A stretch of DNA of 35,341 nucleotides from Gammaproteobacteria bacterium UBA7803. Lineage in GTDB: Bacteria > Pseudomonadota > Gammaproteobacteria > Pseudomonadales > Azotimanducaceae. Shown here piece after piece: positions 1 through 8,913 of the stretch. Where the stretch lies: assembly GCA_002480525.1 (NCBI GenBank), contig DLCH01000062.1:13434-48774 (forward strand). Direction: 5' to 3'. The translations under genes and the position numbers were made by a program. The number at the start of each line of letters is the position of its first letter. Within the stretch, counting starts at the first letter, position 1. The notes under the pieces are model-generated. The model searched no databases. It was not told the DNA's origin and worked only from the letters and a program-made list of their open reading frames with translations.

Positions 1-2
1 AG

Positions 3-242
3 CAGCGGGTGGCGATCGCCCGGGCGCTGGTGCACCGGCCGGCCCTGGTGCTGGCCGACGAGCCCACCGGCAATCTCGACAAGCGCACCGGCGCCCAGGT
101 CTCCGAGACCCTGTTCGAGCTCCACGACACCCTGGGCACCACCCTGGTGATGGTGACCCACGACGACGCCATGGCGGGCCGTTGCGAGCGCTCGTTCCAG
201 ATCGACGACGGCCGCCTGCAGGCACGGCATGCCCACGCGTGA
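3..242 (+). CDS. ABC transporter ATP-binding protein, 3' part only (YbbA/LolD-like)
   Basis: This is the C-terminal 79 residues of an ABC ATPase whose 5' end lies outside the window. The first visible residues, QRVAIARAL, are the end of the ABC signature. They are followed by Walker B with the catalytic glutamate (LVLADEPTGNLD) and the H-loop histidine (VMVTHD). The DEPTGNLD form is typical of the LolD/MacB/YbbA subfamily, which energises FtsX-type permeases rather than importers with a binding protein. The stop codon overlaps the next gene by 14 bases, so the two are translationally coupled and very likely form one complex at the inner membrane. Family assignment is secure; the transported substrate cannot be told. 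Confidence 0.93.
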   Translation, partial: QRVAIARALVHRPALVLADEPTGNLDKRTGAQVSETLFELHDTLGTTLVMVTHDDAMAGRCERSFQIDDGRLQARHAHA

Positions 243-2745
243 GCTGATCGCCCTGGCCTGGCGCGACCTGTCCGCCCGGGGTCACGCCCTGTGGGTGTTC
301 TGCACCTGCCTGGCGCTCGGCGTCACCCTGGTCGCCGCCACCGGCGGCCTGTACCGCCAGGTGACCGACGCCCTGTTCGCCGACACCCGGGCCCTGGCCG
401 GCGGCGATCTCGAGGTGGCGGCGCGTCAGCCGCTGCCTGCGGAAGCCGTCGACTGGATGGCGGCCACCGGCACCGTCGCCCAGGTCGTCGAGCTGGACAC
501 CATGATGGGCACTACCGACGGCGGCCTGGAGATCGTCGAGCTGCAGAGCGTCGACGACGCCTACCCGCTGTACGGCACGGTGGCGCTGTCGCCGGCCCAG
601 CCCCTAGCGGACGCCACCGGCTACCGGGACGGCCGCTGGGGCGTCGCCGTCGACCCGGTGCTGGCGGACCGGCTCGCGCTCGGGCCCGGCGACACGGTGG
701 AGATCGGCAGCCTGACCCTGACCGTGCGCGCCACCATCGAGCAGCAGCCGGACCGCAGCCTGTCCGCCGACTGGCGCGGCGCGCCGGTACTGATCGCTGC
801 CGACGCCCTCGAGGCTTCCGGGCTCGTCACCCCGGCCAGCCGCGTGGAGTACGAGTACCGGCTGCGCACGGACGCCGACCCACAGGCCTGGCAGGACCGG
901 TTCTTCGCGGCGTTCCCCGACGCCCCCTGGGAGGTGCGCACCTTCACCCAGCAGAGCCAGCGCATCGCCGAGCGCCTCGGCCAGGTGGCGTCGGGCCTGC
1001 TGGTCATCGGCTTCAGCACCCTGTTCATCGGCGGCCTGGGCGTGTTCAACAGCGTGCACGCCTACCTGCAGGGCAAGCTCAGGACCATCGCCACCCTGCG
1101 CGCCCTGGGTCTGCGGGACCGGTCCCTGGCCGCGGTGTATCTGCTGCAGATCGGCGCCATGGCCGGCGCCGCCTGCCTGGTCGGCGCCGCGGCGGGATAT
1201 CTGGTGGGCCTGGTGGGCGCCGGCGTGGCGGAGACCCAGGTACGGATGACCACCGCCGCGGCCAGCGCCGTGGTCCCGGCGCTGGCCGCCTTGGCCTTCG
1301 GCATGATCATCGCGTTCACCTTCTCGCTGCCGGCCCTGGGCCGGGCCCTGTCGGTTCAGCCCGCCGCGCTGTTCCGCAACGCCCAGGGTGCGCCCACCCA
1401 GACCCCGGCGTCCTGGTGGGCAGCCACCGCCGCCGGCTGCGCATTGATCGTCGCACTGGTGCTGACGTTCCTGCCGGACCCGCTGTTCGCCCTGGGATTC
1501 GTCGCCACGGTCGCCGCGCTGCTGGGACTGCTGGAGCTGCTGGTCCGCGGCATCCGCCGGGCCGCCCGGCGCCTCGAGGACGGCGCTGCCGCGCGCCGGC
1601 GCTTTCCCCTGCGCCTGGCGCTGGCCAATCTGCACCGCCCCGGGTCGGCGCTGCGCACCTGCCTGCTGTCCCTGGGATCCGCGCTGACGCTGCTGGTGGC
1701 CTGCACCACCGTGGTCGCGGCCCTGGTGCAGACCATCGCCACCACCATTCCCGAGGACGCGCCCGGCCTGGTCCTCTACGACATCGCCGGCTACCAGCGC
1801 GAGCCGGTGGTGGACGCGCTGAACGGCCACGACGCCCGGCGCGTCGACATCGCGCCGCTGGTCCAGGCGCGGCTGACGGCGGTGAACGGCGAGGCGCTGG
1901 CGGACAGCGACGACCCCGAACGCCGGCGGGAGGCCCGGGACGAGCACAAGCTCACCCATCCGGCCGACAACATCGACGGCGTCACCCTGGTGCGCGGCGC
2001 CTGGTGGGATCTGGACGCCGACCTGCGGGAACCCCGGGCGGCCATGGAGGACCGGGAGGCTGACCAGCTCGGCCTCGAGATCGGCGACCGCCTGACCTTC
2101 GTCATCGAGGACCGGCCCCTCACTGCCGAGCTCGCCGGCATCTACCGGCAGAACGGTCTGCAGACCCGGTTCTGGTTCGAGGCGATCCTCTCCCAGGGCA
2201 GCCTCGATCCGTTCGTGTCCCGCTGGGTCGGTGCGGCCTATCTGGACGACGCCGACGCCATCGCCGCCCAGCGCGCCATCGCCGAGCGGGCCCCCAACGT
2301 GGTCACCGTGCGCACCGCCAGCATTCTCGCCACCGCCGGCGAGGTGCTGGGCAAGGCCACCGCGGGGCTCGGCGCCGTCGGCGCGGTGGCGCTGGCCGTG
2401 AGCCTGCTGGTGCTGACCAGCGTGGTGGCGACCAGCCGCGCCCGCCAGGTCTACGACGCCACCGTGCTGCACGCCCTCGGCGCCCGGCTCGGCGAGATCC
2501 GCGCCAGCCTGAATCTGGAGTACCTGCTGCTGGCGGTGGTGACCTCCGCCTTCGCGCTGATCCTCGGGCTCGCCATCGCCGTGCCGCTGCTGCACTTCCA
2601 GCTCAAGCTGCCGCTGACCTTTCCCCTGTGGCCGGCCGTGCTGGCCGCCTGCGGCGTCAGCGGCGTGTGCCTCAACGTCGGCGCGCGCTACCTGCTGCGC
2701 CGGCTGCGCCTGCGGCCGGCCCTGCTGCTGCGCCAGGGCCAGTAG
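229..2745 (+). CDS. FtsX-family ABC permease, YbbP-like (838 aa)
   Basis: Inner-membrane permease partner of the upstream ATPase. At 838 residues it is about twice the size of LolC/E and matches the YbbP layout: an N-terminal membrane helix (about 15-38), a large periplasmic domain, a first FtsX block of three helices (about 255-375, containing the TLRALGLRDRSL coupling segment), two further helices (about 395-440), a second periplasmic domain, and a C-terminal FtsX block (about 715-825, containing VLHALGARLGEI). Members of this family are linked to lipid or lipoprotein export and to mechanotransmission, not to solute import. The ATG at 229 is supported by the 14-base overlap with the ATPase and by the membrane helix that follows. 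Physiological substrate unknown. Confidence 0.92.
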   Translation: MPTRELIALAWRDLSARGHALWVFCTCLALGVTLVAATGGLYRQVTDALFADTRALAGGDLEVAARQPLPAEAVDWMAATGTVAQVVELDTMMGTTDGGLEIVELQSVDDAYPLYGTVALSPAQPLADATGYRDGRWGVAVDPVLADRLALGPGDTVEIGSLTLTVRATIEQQPDRSLSADWRGAPVLIAADALEASGLVTPASRVEYEYRLRTDADPQAWQDRFFAAFPDAPWEVRTFTQQSQRIAERLGQVASGLLVIGFSTLFIGGLGVFNSVHAYLQGKLRTIATLRALGLRDRSLAAVYLLQIGAMAGAACLVGAAAGYLVGLVGAGVAETQVRMTTAAASAVVPALAALAFGMIIAFTFSLPALGRALSVQPAALFRNAQGAPTQTPASWWAATAAGCALIVALVLTFLPDPLFALGFVATVAALLGLLELLVRGIRRAARRLEDGAAARRRFPLRLALANLHRPGSALRTCLLSLGSALTLLVACTTVVAALVQTIATTIPEDAPGLVLYDIAGYQREPVVDALNGHDARRVDIAPLVQARLTAVNGEALADSDDPERRREARDEHKLTHPADNIDGVTLVRGAWWDLDADLREPRAAMEDREADQLGLEIGDRLTFVIEDRPLTAELAGIYRQNGLQTRFWFEAILSQGSLDPFVSRWVGAAYLDDADAIAAQRAIAERAPNVVTVRTASILATAGEVLGKATAGLGAVGAVALAVSLLVLTSVVATSRARQVYDATVLHALGARLGEIRASLNLEYLLLAVVTSAFALILGLAIAVPLLHFQLKLPLTFPLWPAVLAACGVSGVCLNVGARYLLRRLRLRPALLLRQGQ

Positions 2746-2849
2746 CCGGGAACCCGGCGAGCAGCGCACGGTTTTCCTCCGCCGCCCGACGTAGGATCAT
2801 GGCGCAAAGGCGCCGCGTCCGCGGCCGGCAGGCAAACGGAGAGAGACCC

Positions 2850-4175
2850 ATGAGCGAAACCGTCAGCGATTCGTCGCAACCCATCCAGCTCGACGAGAAC
2901 CGGCGCAGGATCACCCTGCCCAGCGGGCCGCTGCAGGATCCCTGGGAGACCCCGCTGGAGGCGCTGGACGTCAGCGACTCCCGGCTCTACCAGCAGGACG
3001 CCTGGCGGCCCTACTTCGAACGCCTGCGCCGGGACGATCCGGTGCACTTCACCGCAGACAGCCCGTTCGGCCCGTACTGGTCCATCACCCGCCACGAGGA
3101 CATCCGCCACGTGGAGAGCCACCACGAGGTGTTCTCGTCGTTCCCGACCATCGCCATCGGCGACAGCCCCGAGGGCCAGTACATCGAGAACTTCATCGCC
3201 ATGGACCCGCCCAAGCACGAGCAGCAGCGCAAGACCGTGGCCGGCGTCGTCGCCCCCCGCAACCTGGTGAAGCTCGAACCGGTGATCCGCGGCCACGTCG
3301 AGGACATCCTCGACGGCCTGCCGGACGGCGGCGAGGCGTTCGACTGGGTGGACCGGGTGTCCATCGAGCTGACCACCCGCATGCTGGCGACCCTGTTCGC
3401 CTTTCCCTTCGAGGACCGCCGCAAGCTCACCTACTGGTCGGACATTTCCATCGGCTCGCCGGAGACCACTGGAATGGACGAAGGCTTCAGCGCCGAGGAG
3501 GTGCAGGCCGGGCTGAACGACATGGCGACCACCTTCATGGGCCTGTGGGCCGAGCGCGCCGCCGCCGAGCCCGACCCGAACGGCGCCACCGATCTCATCA
3601 CCATGCTCGCCCACGGCGAGGACACCCGGGACATGATCCAGCGGCCGCTGGAGTTCCTCGGCAACATCATGCTGCTGATCGTCGGCGGCAACGACACCAC
3701 GCGGAACTCGATCTCCGGCGGCGTCATGGCCCTGAATCAGTTCCCCGAGGAGTACGACAAGCTGCGCGCGGACGCGGGGCTGATCCCCAACATGGTCTCG
3801 GAGATCATCCGCTGGCAGACGCCGGTGCTGCACATGCGCCGCACGCTGAAGTCCGACTACGAGTACGCCGGCCGGCAGATGAAGGCCGGCGAGAAGGTGG
3901 TGATGTGGTACATCTCCGGCAACCGTGACGAGGATGTCCACGAGCAGGCGGACCGGCTGATCATCGACCGGTCCACGGCCCGGCAGCACGCCTCCTTCGG
4001 CTTCGGCATCCACCGCTGCATGGGCAACCGGCTGGCGGAGATGCAGCTCCGGGTGGTGTGGGAGGAGATCCACAAGCGCTTCCGCTTCATCGAGGTGACC
4101 GGACCGGAGCGGCGGCTCAAGTCCAATTTCATCCGCGGTATCCGCGGGCTGCCGGTGCGCGTCCACCGGCACTGA
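2850..4175 (+). CDS. cyp153: Cytochrome P450, CYP153 family (terminal alkane/fatty acid hydroxylase)
   Basis: A 441-residue soluble bacterial P450. Visible hallmarks are the I-helix oxygen-activation segment GGNDTTRNSISGG, the K-helix ExxR in SEIIRWQTP, and the haem-ligand loop FGFGIHRCMGNRLAE with Cys390 as thiolate ligand. The segments MDPPKHEQQRKTV and FDWVDRVSIELTTRMLATLF, together with the sequence around the haem, agree with remembered CYP153A proteins, which hydroxylate the terminal carbon of medium-chain alkanes, fatty acids and some cyclic compounds. The ATG at 2850 follows GGAGAGA at good spacing. CYP153 enzymes need a ferredoxin and ferredoxin reductase, often encoded next door; neither is in this window. 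The gene leads a co-oriented run with a DUF2235 hydrolase and an acyl-CoA dehydrogenase. Family assignment is strong; the substrate is inferred. Confidence 0.93.
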   Translation: MSETVSDSSQPIQLDENRRRITLPSGPLQDPWETPLEALDVSDSRLYQQDAWRPYFERLRRDDPVHFTADSPFGPYWSITRHEDIRHVESHHEVFSSFPTIAIGDSPEGQYIENFIAMDPPKHEQQRKTVAGVVAPRNLVKLEPVIRGHVEDILDGLPDGGEAFDWVDRVSIELTTRMLATLFAFPFEDRRKLTYWSDISIGSPETTGMDEGFSAEEVQAGLNDMATTFMGLWAERAAAEPDPNGATDLITMLAHGEDTRDMIQRPLEFLGNIMLLIVGGNDTTRNSISGGVMALNQFPEEYDKLRADAGLIPNMVSEIIRWQTPVLHMRRTLKSDYEYAGRQMKAGEKVVMWYISGNRDEDVHEQADRLIIDRSTARQHASFGFGIHRCMGNRLAEMQLRVVWEEIHKRFRFIEVTGPERRLKSNFIRGIRGLPVRVHRH

Positions 4176-4223
4176 CGGCCGCCGGCGCATCGCCCGGGGT
4201 TCCAGTCGGAGGGAGGGAGAATC

Positions 4224-5792
4224 ATGAAACGGATCGTGATCTGCTGCGACGGCACCTGGAACGACCTGGAGATGCGCTACATCACCAACGTCGGCCGGCT
4301 GGTTCAGGCGCTGCTGCCCGAGGCCGGCAGCGGCGCCTCGCGGGTGCCCCAGCTCATCTACTACGACGACGGCGTCGGCGCGGAGTCCGCCGGCGTGCGC
4401 CGGCTGATCGAGGGCGCCTTCGGCCGCGGCATCGACACCATCATCTACGAGGCCTACCGGTTCCTGTGCATCAACTACGAGCCCGGGGACGAGGTGTGCC
4501 TGTTCGGCTTCAGCCGCGGCGCCTTCACCGTGCGCAGCATCGCCGGCATGATCAGCCGGGTGGGCCTGGTGCCCCGGGAGCAGCTCAAGTACGTCCCCGA
4601 GGCGCTGACCCACTACCGCTCCAAGAGCCCGTCCGACCAGGCGGCGTTCAAGAAGGCGCGCGCCCGGGACATCCCGATCGCCGTCCTCGGCTGCTGGGAC
4701 ACGGTGGGCGCCCTCGGCATCCCGGACAAGGTGTCGCTGCTGTCCATCGACAAGCTCACCCGTAAGAAGTACCAGTTCCACGACCTGTCCCTGGCCACCG
4801 GCATCAAGCTGGCGGTTCACGCCCTGGCGCTGGACGAGCACCGCAAGGAGTTCGACGCCACGCTGATGCACAAGTCGAAGGCCGGCCAGAAGCTGGTGCA
4901 GACCTGGTTTCCCGGTGATCACGGCTGCGTCGGCGGCGGGCTGTGGGAGAAGCGCGGGCTCTCAAACCACACCCTGCGCTGGATGGTCGACACGGTGCGG
5001 GCCCACGGCATCGATCTCGCCGTCGACTGGAAGCGCCTGCACGACGACGCCATGGTCGACCACAGCATCTTCTTCGACAACGGCATCGCCGCCATCTACG
5101 GCACCCGGCAGCGGCGCCTGCGGGAAGGCGTCGTGGCCTTCGGCGACCTGGACGACACCGCGCTGCGGCGCTGGGCCGAGGACGGCGCCTACCGCTACGC
5201 CAACCTGGCAAAGCGCTTCCGCCAGCGCCTCGACACCGCGGCGAAGCAGCGCACCGATGTGCGCGTCGTGCCCACGGCCGACACGGCGCTGGACGTCGGT
5301 GACGCCGCCTTCGTCCAGGTGTTCGCCCGGGAGGCGGACAACCGCTCCCGCATCCTGGTCCGCCAGGGCGAGCGCTACCAGCTCGAGGTGGCCAGGACCC
5401 AGGTCTGGAAGGACGGCGACCTGGACCCTTGCGACATTCTGGGATGGAACACGAAGAAGTCCGGGGCGGACGCCAAGCGGCCCTGGGAGAACGGCGAGCC
5501 CGCCGACCACAACGCGCTCAGCACCCGGCTGATCCGCCTCGGCGGGCGGAAGAAGCTGGTGCAGAACGCCGACTGGTTTCAGCTCGTGGTGGGTGTGGAC
5601 GGCGACGGCTTCGAGGCGCCCGCGATCGCGCTGCCGGCTTCGGAAACCGAGCCCTACCGGCTGAGCTACGAGCCGGGCGCCGACGGCAGGCTGTCCCTGG
5701 CCGCCAACGACCTCTATTCGCGGATCGGGGTCATCGACAAGTACGACAACAACGCCGGCTGGATCTGGGTCAAGGTCACCCGGACGGCCTGA
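4224..5792 (+). CDS. DUF2235 alpha/beta-hydrolase domain protein
   Basis: A 522-residue protein with a DUF2235 domain in its first 280 residues or so. The N-terminus KRIVICCDGTWND is the usual opening of the family. GFSRGA at 95-100 is the nucleophile elbow with Ser97. GCWDTVGALG and WFPGDHGCVGGG carry the likely catalytic Asp and the conserved His/GGG segment. DUF2235 proteins include the Tle1 type VI phospholipases and many uncharacterised cytoplasmic hydrolases. The C-terminal 240 residues are not recognised. There is no signal peptide and no type VI gene nearby, so an enzymatic housekeeping or lipid role beside CYP153 is at least as likely as an effector role. A GGAGGGAGG ribosome-binding site precedes the ATG. 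It sits 48 bases after the P450 and 33 before the acyl-CoA dehydrogenase, consistent with one operon. Confidence 0.88.
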   Translation: MKRIVICCDGTWNDLEMRYITNVGRLVQALLPEAGSGASRVPQLIYYDDGVGAESAGVRRLIEGAFGRGIDTIIYEAYRFLCINYEPGDEVCLFGFSRGAFTVRSIAGMISRVGLVPREQLKYVPEALTHYRSKSPSDQAAFKKARARDIPIAVLGCWDTVGALGIPDKVSLLSIDKLTRKKYQFHDLSLATGIKLAVHALALDEHRKEFDATLMHKSKAGQKLVQTWFPGDHGCVGGGLWEKRGLSNHTLRWMVDTVRAHGIDLAVDWKRLHDDAMVDHSIFFDNGIAAIYGTRQRRLREGVVAFGDLDDTALRRWAEDGAYRYANLAKRFRQRLDTAAKQRTDVRVVPTADTALDVGDAAFVQVFAREADNRSRILVRQGERYQLEVARTQVWKDGDLDPCDILGWNTKKSGADAKRPWENGEPADHNALSTRLIRLGGRKKLVQNADWFQLVVGVDGDGFEAPAIALPASETEPYRLSYEPGADGRLSLAANDLYSRIGVIDKYDNNAGWIWVKVTRTA

Positions 5793-5825
5793 CGGCCGCC
5801 GGCGCACGCAGAGGGGGGAGGCAGG

Positions 5826-6986
5826 ATGGATTTCGCACTGAGCGACGAATACCGGATGCTGGCGGACACGGTGACGCGTTTCGTCGACCGGGAGCTGATG
5901 CCGCTGGAGCCGGCGGTGCTGGCCCGGGAAGCCGCCGGGGAGCCCTGCGCGCTCACCGACGAGGAAACCGAGGCGCTCAACGCCAAATGCCGGGAGCTGG
6001 GGCTGTGGGGGCTCGACGCGCCCGAGGAGACCGGCGGCGCCAACCTGCCGGCCGTGGCGCTGGTGGCGGTGAACGAGGCCGTCGGCCGGACCGTGGTGCC
6101 GTTCACCTTTCCGCCGGACTCGCCGAACCTGCACATGCTGCTCGCCACGGCGTCGCCCGAGCAGCGCGAGAAGTACCTCGACCCCTACGCCCGCGGCGAG
6201 ACGGTGTCCGCCATCGCCATCTCGGAACCGGGCGCCGGCGCCGATCCGGCCGGCATGCGCACCCGCGCCGTGCTGGACGGCGACGACTGGGTGATCAACG
6301 GCCGCAAGATCTGGATCAGCCGGGCCCGCAAGGCGGCGTTTACCATCGTGATGGCGGTGACCGACCCCGGGAAAGGCTCACGGGGCGGCATCTCCGCGTT
6401 CATCGTCGATCAGGGCACGCCGGGCTTCGAGGTCACCCGGGACATTCCCATCGTCGGCGGCGCCCGCACCCACGAGGTGGTGTTCGAGGACTGCCGGGTG
6501 CCCCAGAGCCAGCTTCTCGGCGAGCCCGGCCAGGGCTTCGCGCCCATGCAGCTCCGGCTCACGGTTCGCCGCCTGCAGATGGGGGCGTGGTGCGTGGGGA
6601 TGGCGGAGCGGGCGCTGGCCATGCTCGTCGAGCAGGCCAATCAGCGGGAGACCTTCGGCGCGCTGCTGGCGGACCGTCAGGCGGTGCAGTGGTGGGTGGC
6701 CGACGCCGCGACGAAGATTCACGCCTGCCGGCTGATGGTCCAGCACGCCGCCTGGAAGCAGGACCGGGGCGAGGACGTGCGCACCGAGGCCAGCATGGTC
6801 AAAGTGTTCGCCACGGAGATGGCCACCGAGGTCATCGACCATGCCATGCAGGCCCACGGCGCCATGGGCATGACCAAGGAGCTGCCCCTGCAGCTCATGG
6901 CCCAGCAGGTGCGCACCATGCGCATCTACGAAGGCCCCTCCGAAGTCCACCGCTGGGTGGTGGCACGGCGCCTGCTCAGAACCTGA
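5826..6986 (+). CDS. Acyl-CoA dehydrogenase family protein
   Basis: A flavoenzyme of 386 residues, the normal length for the family. It shows the N-terminal all-alpha domain, the middle beta domain with the FAD-contacting AIAISEPGAGAD and the WVINGRKIWIS segment, and the C-terminal helical domain ending in IYEGPSEVHR, where Glu369 occupies the usual catalytic base position. It introduces the alpha,beta double bond in acyl-CoA esters and passes electrons to ETF. The substrate chain cannot be predicted. A strong GAGGGGGGAGG ribosome-binding site precedes the ATG. Following CYP153 and DUF2235 in the same direction, it fits degradation of the acids formed after terminal hydroxylation. Confidence 0.94.
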   Translation: MDFALSDEYRMLADTVTRFVDRELMPLEPAVLAREAAGEPCALTDEETEALNAKCRELGLWGLDAPEETGGANLPAVALVAVNEAVGRTVVPFTFPPDSPNLHMLLATASPEQREKYLDPYARGETVSAIAISEPGAGADPAGMRTRAVLDGDDWVINGRKIWISRARKAAFTIVMAVTDPGKGSRGGISAFIVDQGTPGFEVTRDIPIVGGARTHEVVFEDCRVPQSQLLGEPGQGFAPMQLRLTVRRLQMGAWCVGMAERALAMLVEQANQRETFGALLADRQAVQWWVADAATKIHACRLMVQHAAWKQDRGEDVRTEASMVKVFATEMATEVIDHAMQAHGAMGMTKELPLQLMAQQVRTMRIYEGPSEVHRWVVARRLLRT

Positions 6987-7040
6987 CGGGGCGGCGGGGC
7001 AGCCGGCGGGCACCTTCGGCACGACCGACCGCCCACAAAT

Positions 7041-7067
7041 GCGCCGCGCGTGACCGACGCGCGGCGC
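7041..7067. terminator. Hairpin between convergent genes
   Basis: A perfect 10-bp inverted repeat, GCGCCGCGCG (7041-7050) and CGCGCGGCGC (7058-7067), with a 7-base loop. It lies between the convergent acyl-CoA dehydrogenase (ends 6986) and SDR (ends 7074). On the minus strand it is followed by ATTTGT; there is no true U-tract on either side. Best read as a bidirectional terminator or mRNA 3'-end stabiliser. Confidence 0.6.
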
Positions 7068-7073
7068 CCGACC

Positions 7074-7973
7074 TTACTTCTTGGCGGCTTCCGCCATCCG
7101 CTGCTGCAGCCAGGTCCACCCTTCCGTGGCCCGGCTCATGTCCAGCAGCGCGTCCTTCTGCTCCAGCAGGTCCTCGTAGGTGACGTCGGCGCCGAAGGTC
7201 AGATCCTCGTTGTTGAACACCGCCGCACAGGAGAAGCGGCCGTTGCCGGCGAGGATCACCTTGCCGGTGGGCGCGTCCTCGCTGCACATCAGCAGCACCG
7301 CCGGGGTCACCAGCTTCGGATGGCGCATCGGGTCCGGATTGTCGAGGTCCTCGTCCCGGCCCGGGATGGTGTTGATCAGCCGGGTCGCCGCCGCCGGCGC
7401 CAGGCAGTTGACCCGCACGTTCTTGCTCGCGCCTTCCTTCTCCAGCACGTTCATCAGCCCGAGCATGCCCATCTTGGCGGCGCCGTAGTTGGACTGACCG
7501 AAGTTGCCGAAGATGCCGGAGGTAGAGCTGGTGAGCACCACCCGGCCGTAGTTCTGCTCGATCATGATCGGCCACGCCGCATGGGTGACGTAGGCGGAGC
7601 CATTGAGGTGAACGTCCATGACGATGTCCCAGTCGTCCAGGGGCATCTTCTTGAAGGTCTTGTCGCGCAGGATGCCGGCGTTGTTGACCAGGACGTGCAC
7701 GGTGCCGAAGGCGTTCACCGCGTCGTCGATGATGGACTTGGCGCCCTCGCGGGTCGCCACGGACGCCTTGTTGGCGATGGCCTCGCCGCCGGCGGCGCGG
7801 ATCTCCTCGACCACCTGGTCCGCGGCGTCGCCGGAGCCGGTGCCGTCGCCCTTGCCGCCTAGGTCGTTGACCACCACCTTGGCGCCGCGGCTGGCGAACT
7901 CCAGCGCATGGGCCTTGCCGAGCCCGTTGCCGGCCCCGGTGATCACCACCACCTTGTCTTTGAAGTCACTCAT
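7074..7973 (-). CDS. SDR-family dehydrogenase, similar to the (3R)-hydroxyacyl-CoA dehydrogenase domain of MFE-2
   Basis: A 299-residue NAD(P)-dependent oxidoreductase. The Rossmann motif is TGAGNGLGKAHALEFASRGA near residues 11-30, followed by VVVNDLGG, the NNAG motif and the active-site Ser, with the Tyr/Lys pair in SNYGAAKMG. The VVVNDLGGKGDGTGSG insertion and the long C-terminal part after VTPAVLLMCSEDAPTG are typical of SDRs related to the dehydrogenase unit of peroxisomal multifunctional enzyme 2, which oxidises 3-hydroxyacyl-CoA including branched and steroid side-chain substrates. The ATG at 7973 is chosen because the protein begins there in the family manner (MSDFKDKVVVITGAG) and GAGGAAAC precedes it. 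It lies 59 bases downstream of the hydratase, in the same direction. Confidence 0.93.
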   Translation of the reverse strand: MSDFKDKVVVITGAGNGLGKAHALEFASRGAKVVVNDLGGKGDGTGSGDAADQVVEEIRAAGGEAIANKASVATREGAKSIIDDAVNAFGTVHVLVNNAGILRDKTFKKMPLDDWDIVMDVHLNGSAYVTHAAWPIMIEQNYGRVVLTSSTSGIFGNFGQSNYGAAKMGMLGLMNVLEKEGASKNVRVNCLAPAAATRLINTIPGRDEDLDNPDPMRHPKLVTPAVLLMCSEDAPTGKVILAGNGRFSCAAVFNNEDLTFGADVTYEDLLEQKDALLDMSRATEGWTWLQQRMAEAAKK

Positions 7974-8032
7974 GGTCGTTTCCTCTTCAGTGGGTATTGG
8001 AGCCCGGCGAGTGGTTCGCAGGCCCGGAATCT

Positions 8033-8827
8033 TCAGGACGCGCCGGCGAAGCGCGGCGGCCGTTTCTCCAGGAAGGCGCGCATGGCCTCCTCGAAGTCGC
8101 CGGTCTCCTGGCACAGGCTCTGGGCCCGGGACTCGAGGTCGATGACGGTCTCGAGGTCGTCCACGGCCTGGCACGCATCGAGGGTGCGCTTGGACTGACG
8201 CAGCCCGGTGGGCGACACGCTCAGCAGGTCGTCGATCAGCGGCTGGGCCAGCTCGGCCAGGGACTCGTCCGGACCGGACGCCGACGCGAGCCCGATGGCC
8301 ACCGCCCGGGCCGCGTCGACGAAGCGGCCCGTGTAGATCAGCTCCCGCGCCACCGGCAGTCCCACCAGCCGCGGCAGGAAATAGCTAACGCCCATCTCGC
8401 AGCCGGACATGCCGATCCGCGCGAAGGCGTCGTTCATCTTCAGCGACTCGCCGGCGAAGCGGAAGTCCGCCGCCAGCGCCATGGCGAAGCCGCCGCCGTT
8501 CACCGGGCCGTGCAGCAGCGCGACGATGGGCTGGGGCGCCCGGCGCATCAGCGGCACGATGTCGGTGAGCTGGGGCTCGCCGGGGACGAACTCCACGGTG
8601 TCGCCGCCGTCCTGGCGGGCCTTGATGTCGAGCCCGGCGCAGAAGCCGCGGCCGGCGCCGCGCATCACGATCACCCGGGTAGCCATGTCGGACTGCTTCG
8701 AACGGAAGTAGTCCACCAGCTCCCGCACCATGGTGCCGGTGATGGTGTTGAGCCGGTCCGGGCGGTTGAGCGTGAGCCATTCCACCGGACCACGCCGTTC
8801 TACGAGCAGCGTCTGGTACGCAGCCAT
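8033..8827 (-). CDS. Enoyl-CoA hydratase/isomerase family protein
   Basis: A 264-residue crotonase-fold protein. It contains the oxyanion-hole segments RGAGRGFCAGLDIKA and HGPVNGGGFAMALAADFRFAG, then DAFARIGMSGCEMGVSYFLPRLVG, where active enzymes carry their catalytic acidic residues; here the Glu of GCEMG is kept and the other position is altered, so hydratase activity is likely but not certain. The ATG at 8827 follows GAGGGGGAGAAC, an excellent ribosome-binding site; an in-frame extension to 8917 would overlap the neighbouring gene and lacks family sequence. It precedes the SDR with the same direction, so the two probably catalyse consecutive hydration and dehydrogenation steps. Confidence 0.92.
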   Translation of the reverse strand: MAAYQTLLVERRGPVEWLTLNRPDRLNTITGTMVRELVDYFRSKQSDMATRVIVMRGAGRGFCAGLDIKARQDGGDTVEFVPGEPQLTDIVPLMRRAPQPIVALLHGPVNGGGFAMALAADFRFAGESLKMNDAFARIGMSGCEMGVSYFLPRLVGLPVARELIYTGRFVDAARAVAIGLASASGPDESLAELAQPLIDDLLSVSPTGLRQSKRTLDACQAVDDLETVIDLESRAQSLCQETGDFEEAMRAFLEKRPPRFAGAS

Positions 8828-8913
8828 GTTCTCCCCCTCTTGGAATCCGAGCCGACCAGTATCCGCAAGCGTCCCGGTCACCGCAACGCGGCGGGGTGCC
8901 GCCGGCAGCAGCC

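Noticed and set aside
604..2769. Long antisense open frame of 721 codons opposite the FtsX-family permease
   Set aside because: Low-complexity composition rich in Gly, Gln, Ala and Arg, no recognisable domain, and fully opposite a well-supported gene. Such shadows are normal in high-GC DNA.
2628..2849. Upstream extension of the CYP153 frame
   Set aside because: The extra 74 residues are Arg/Ala/Pro-rich, overlap the permease gene in another frame, and the ATG at 2850 has a proper ribosome-binding site and family-like N-terminus.
2688..4922. Antisense open frame of 744 codons opposite CYP153 and the DUF2235 gene
   Set aside because: Composition is that of a reverse-strand shadow, it spans two real genes and contains no family motif.
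4224..5792. Type VI secretion phospholipase effector
   Set aside because: The DUF2235 domain is shared with Tle1 effectors, but there is no immunity gene, VgrG, PAAR or other type VI component nearby, and the context is metabolic.
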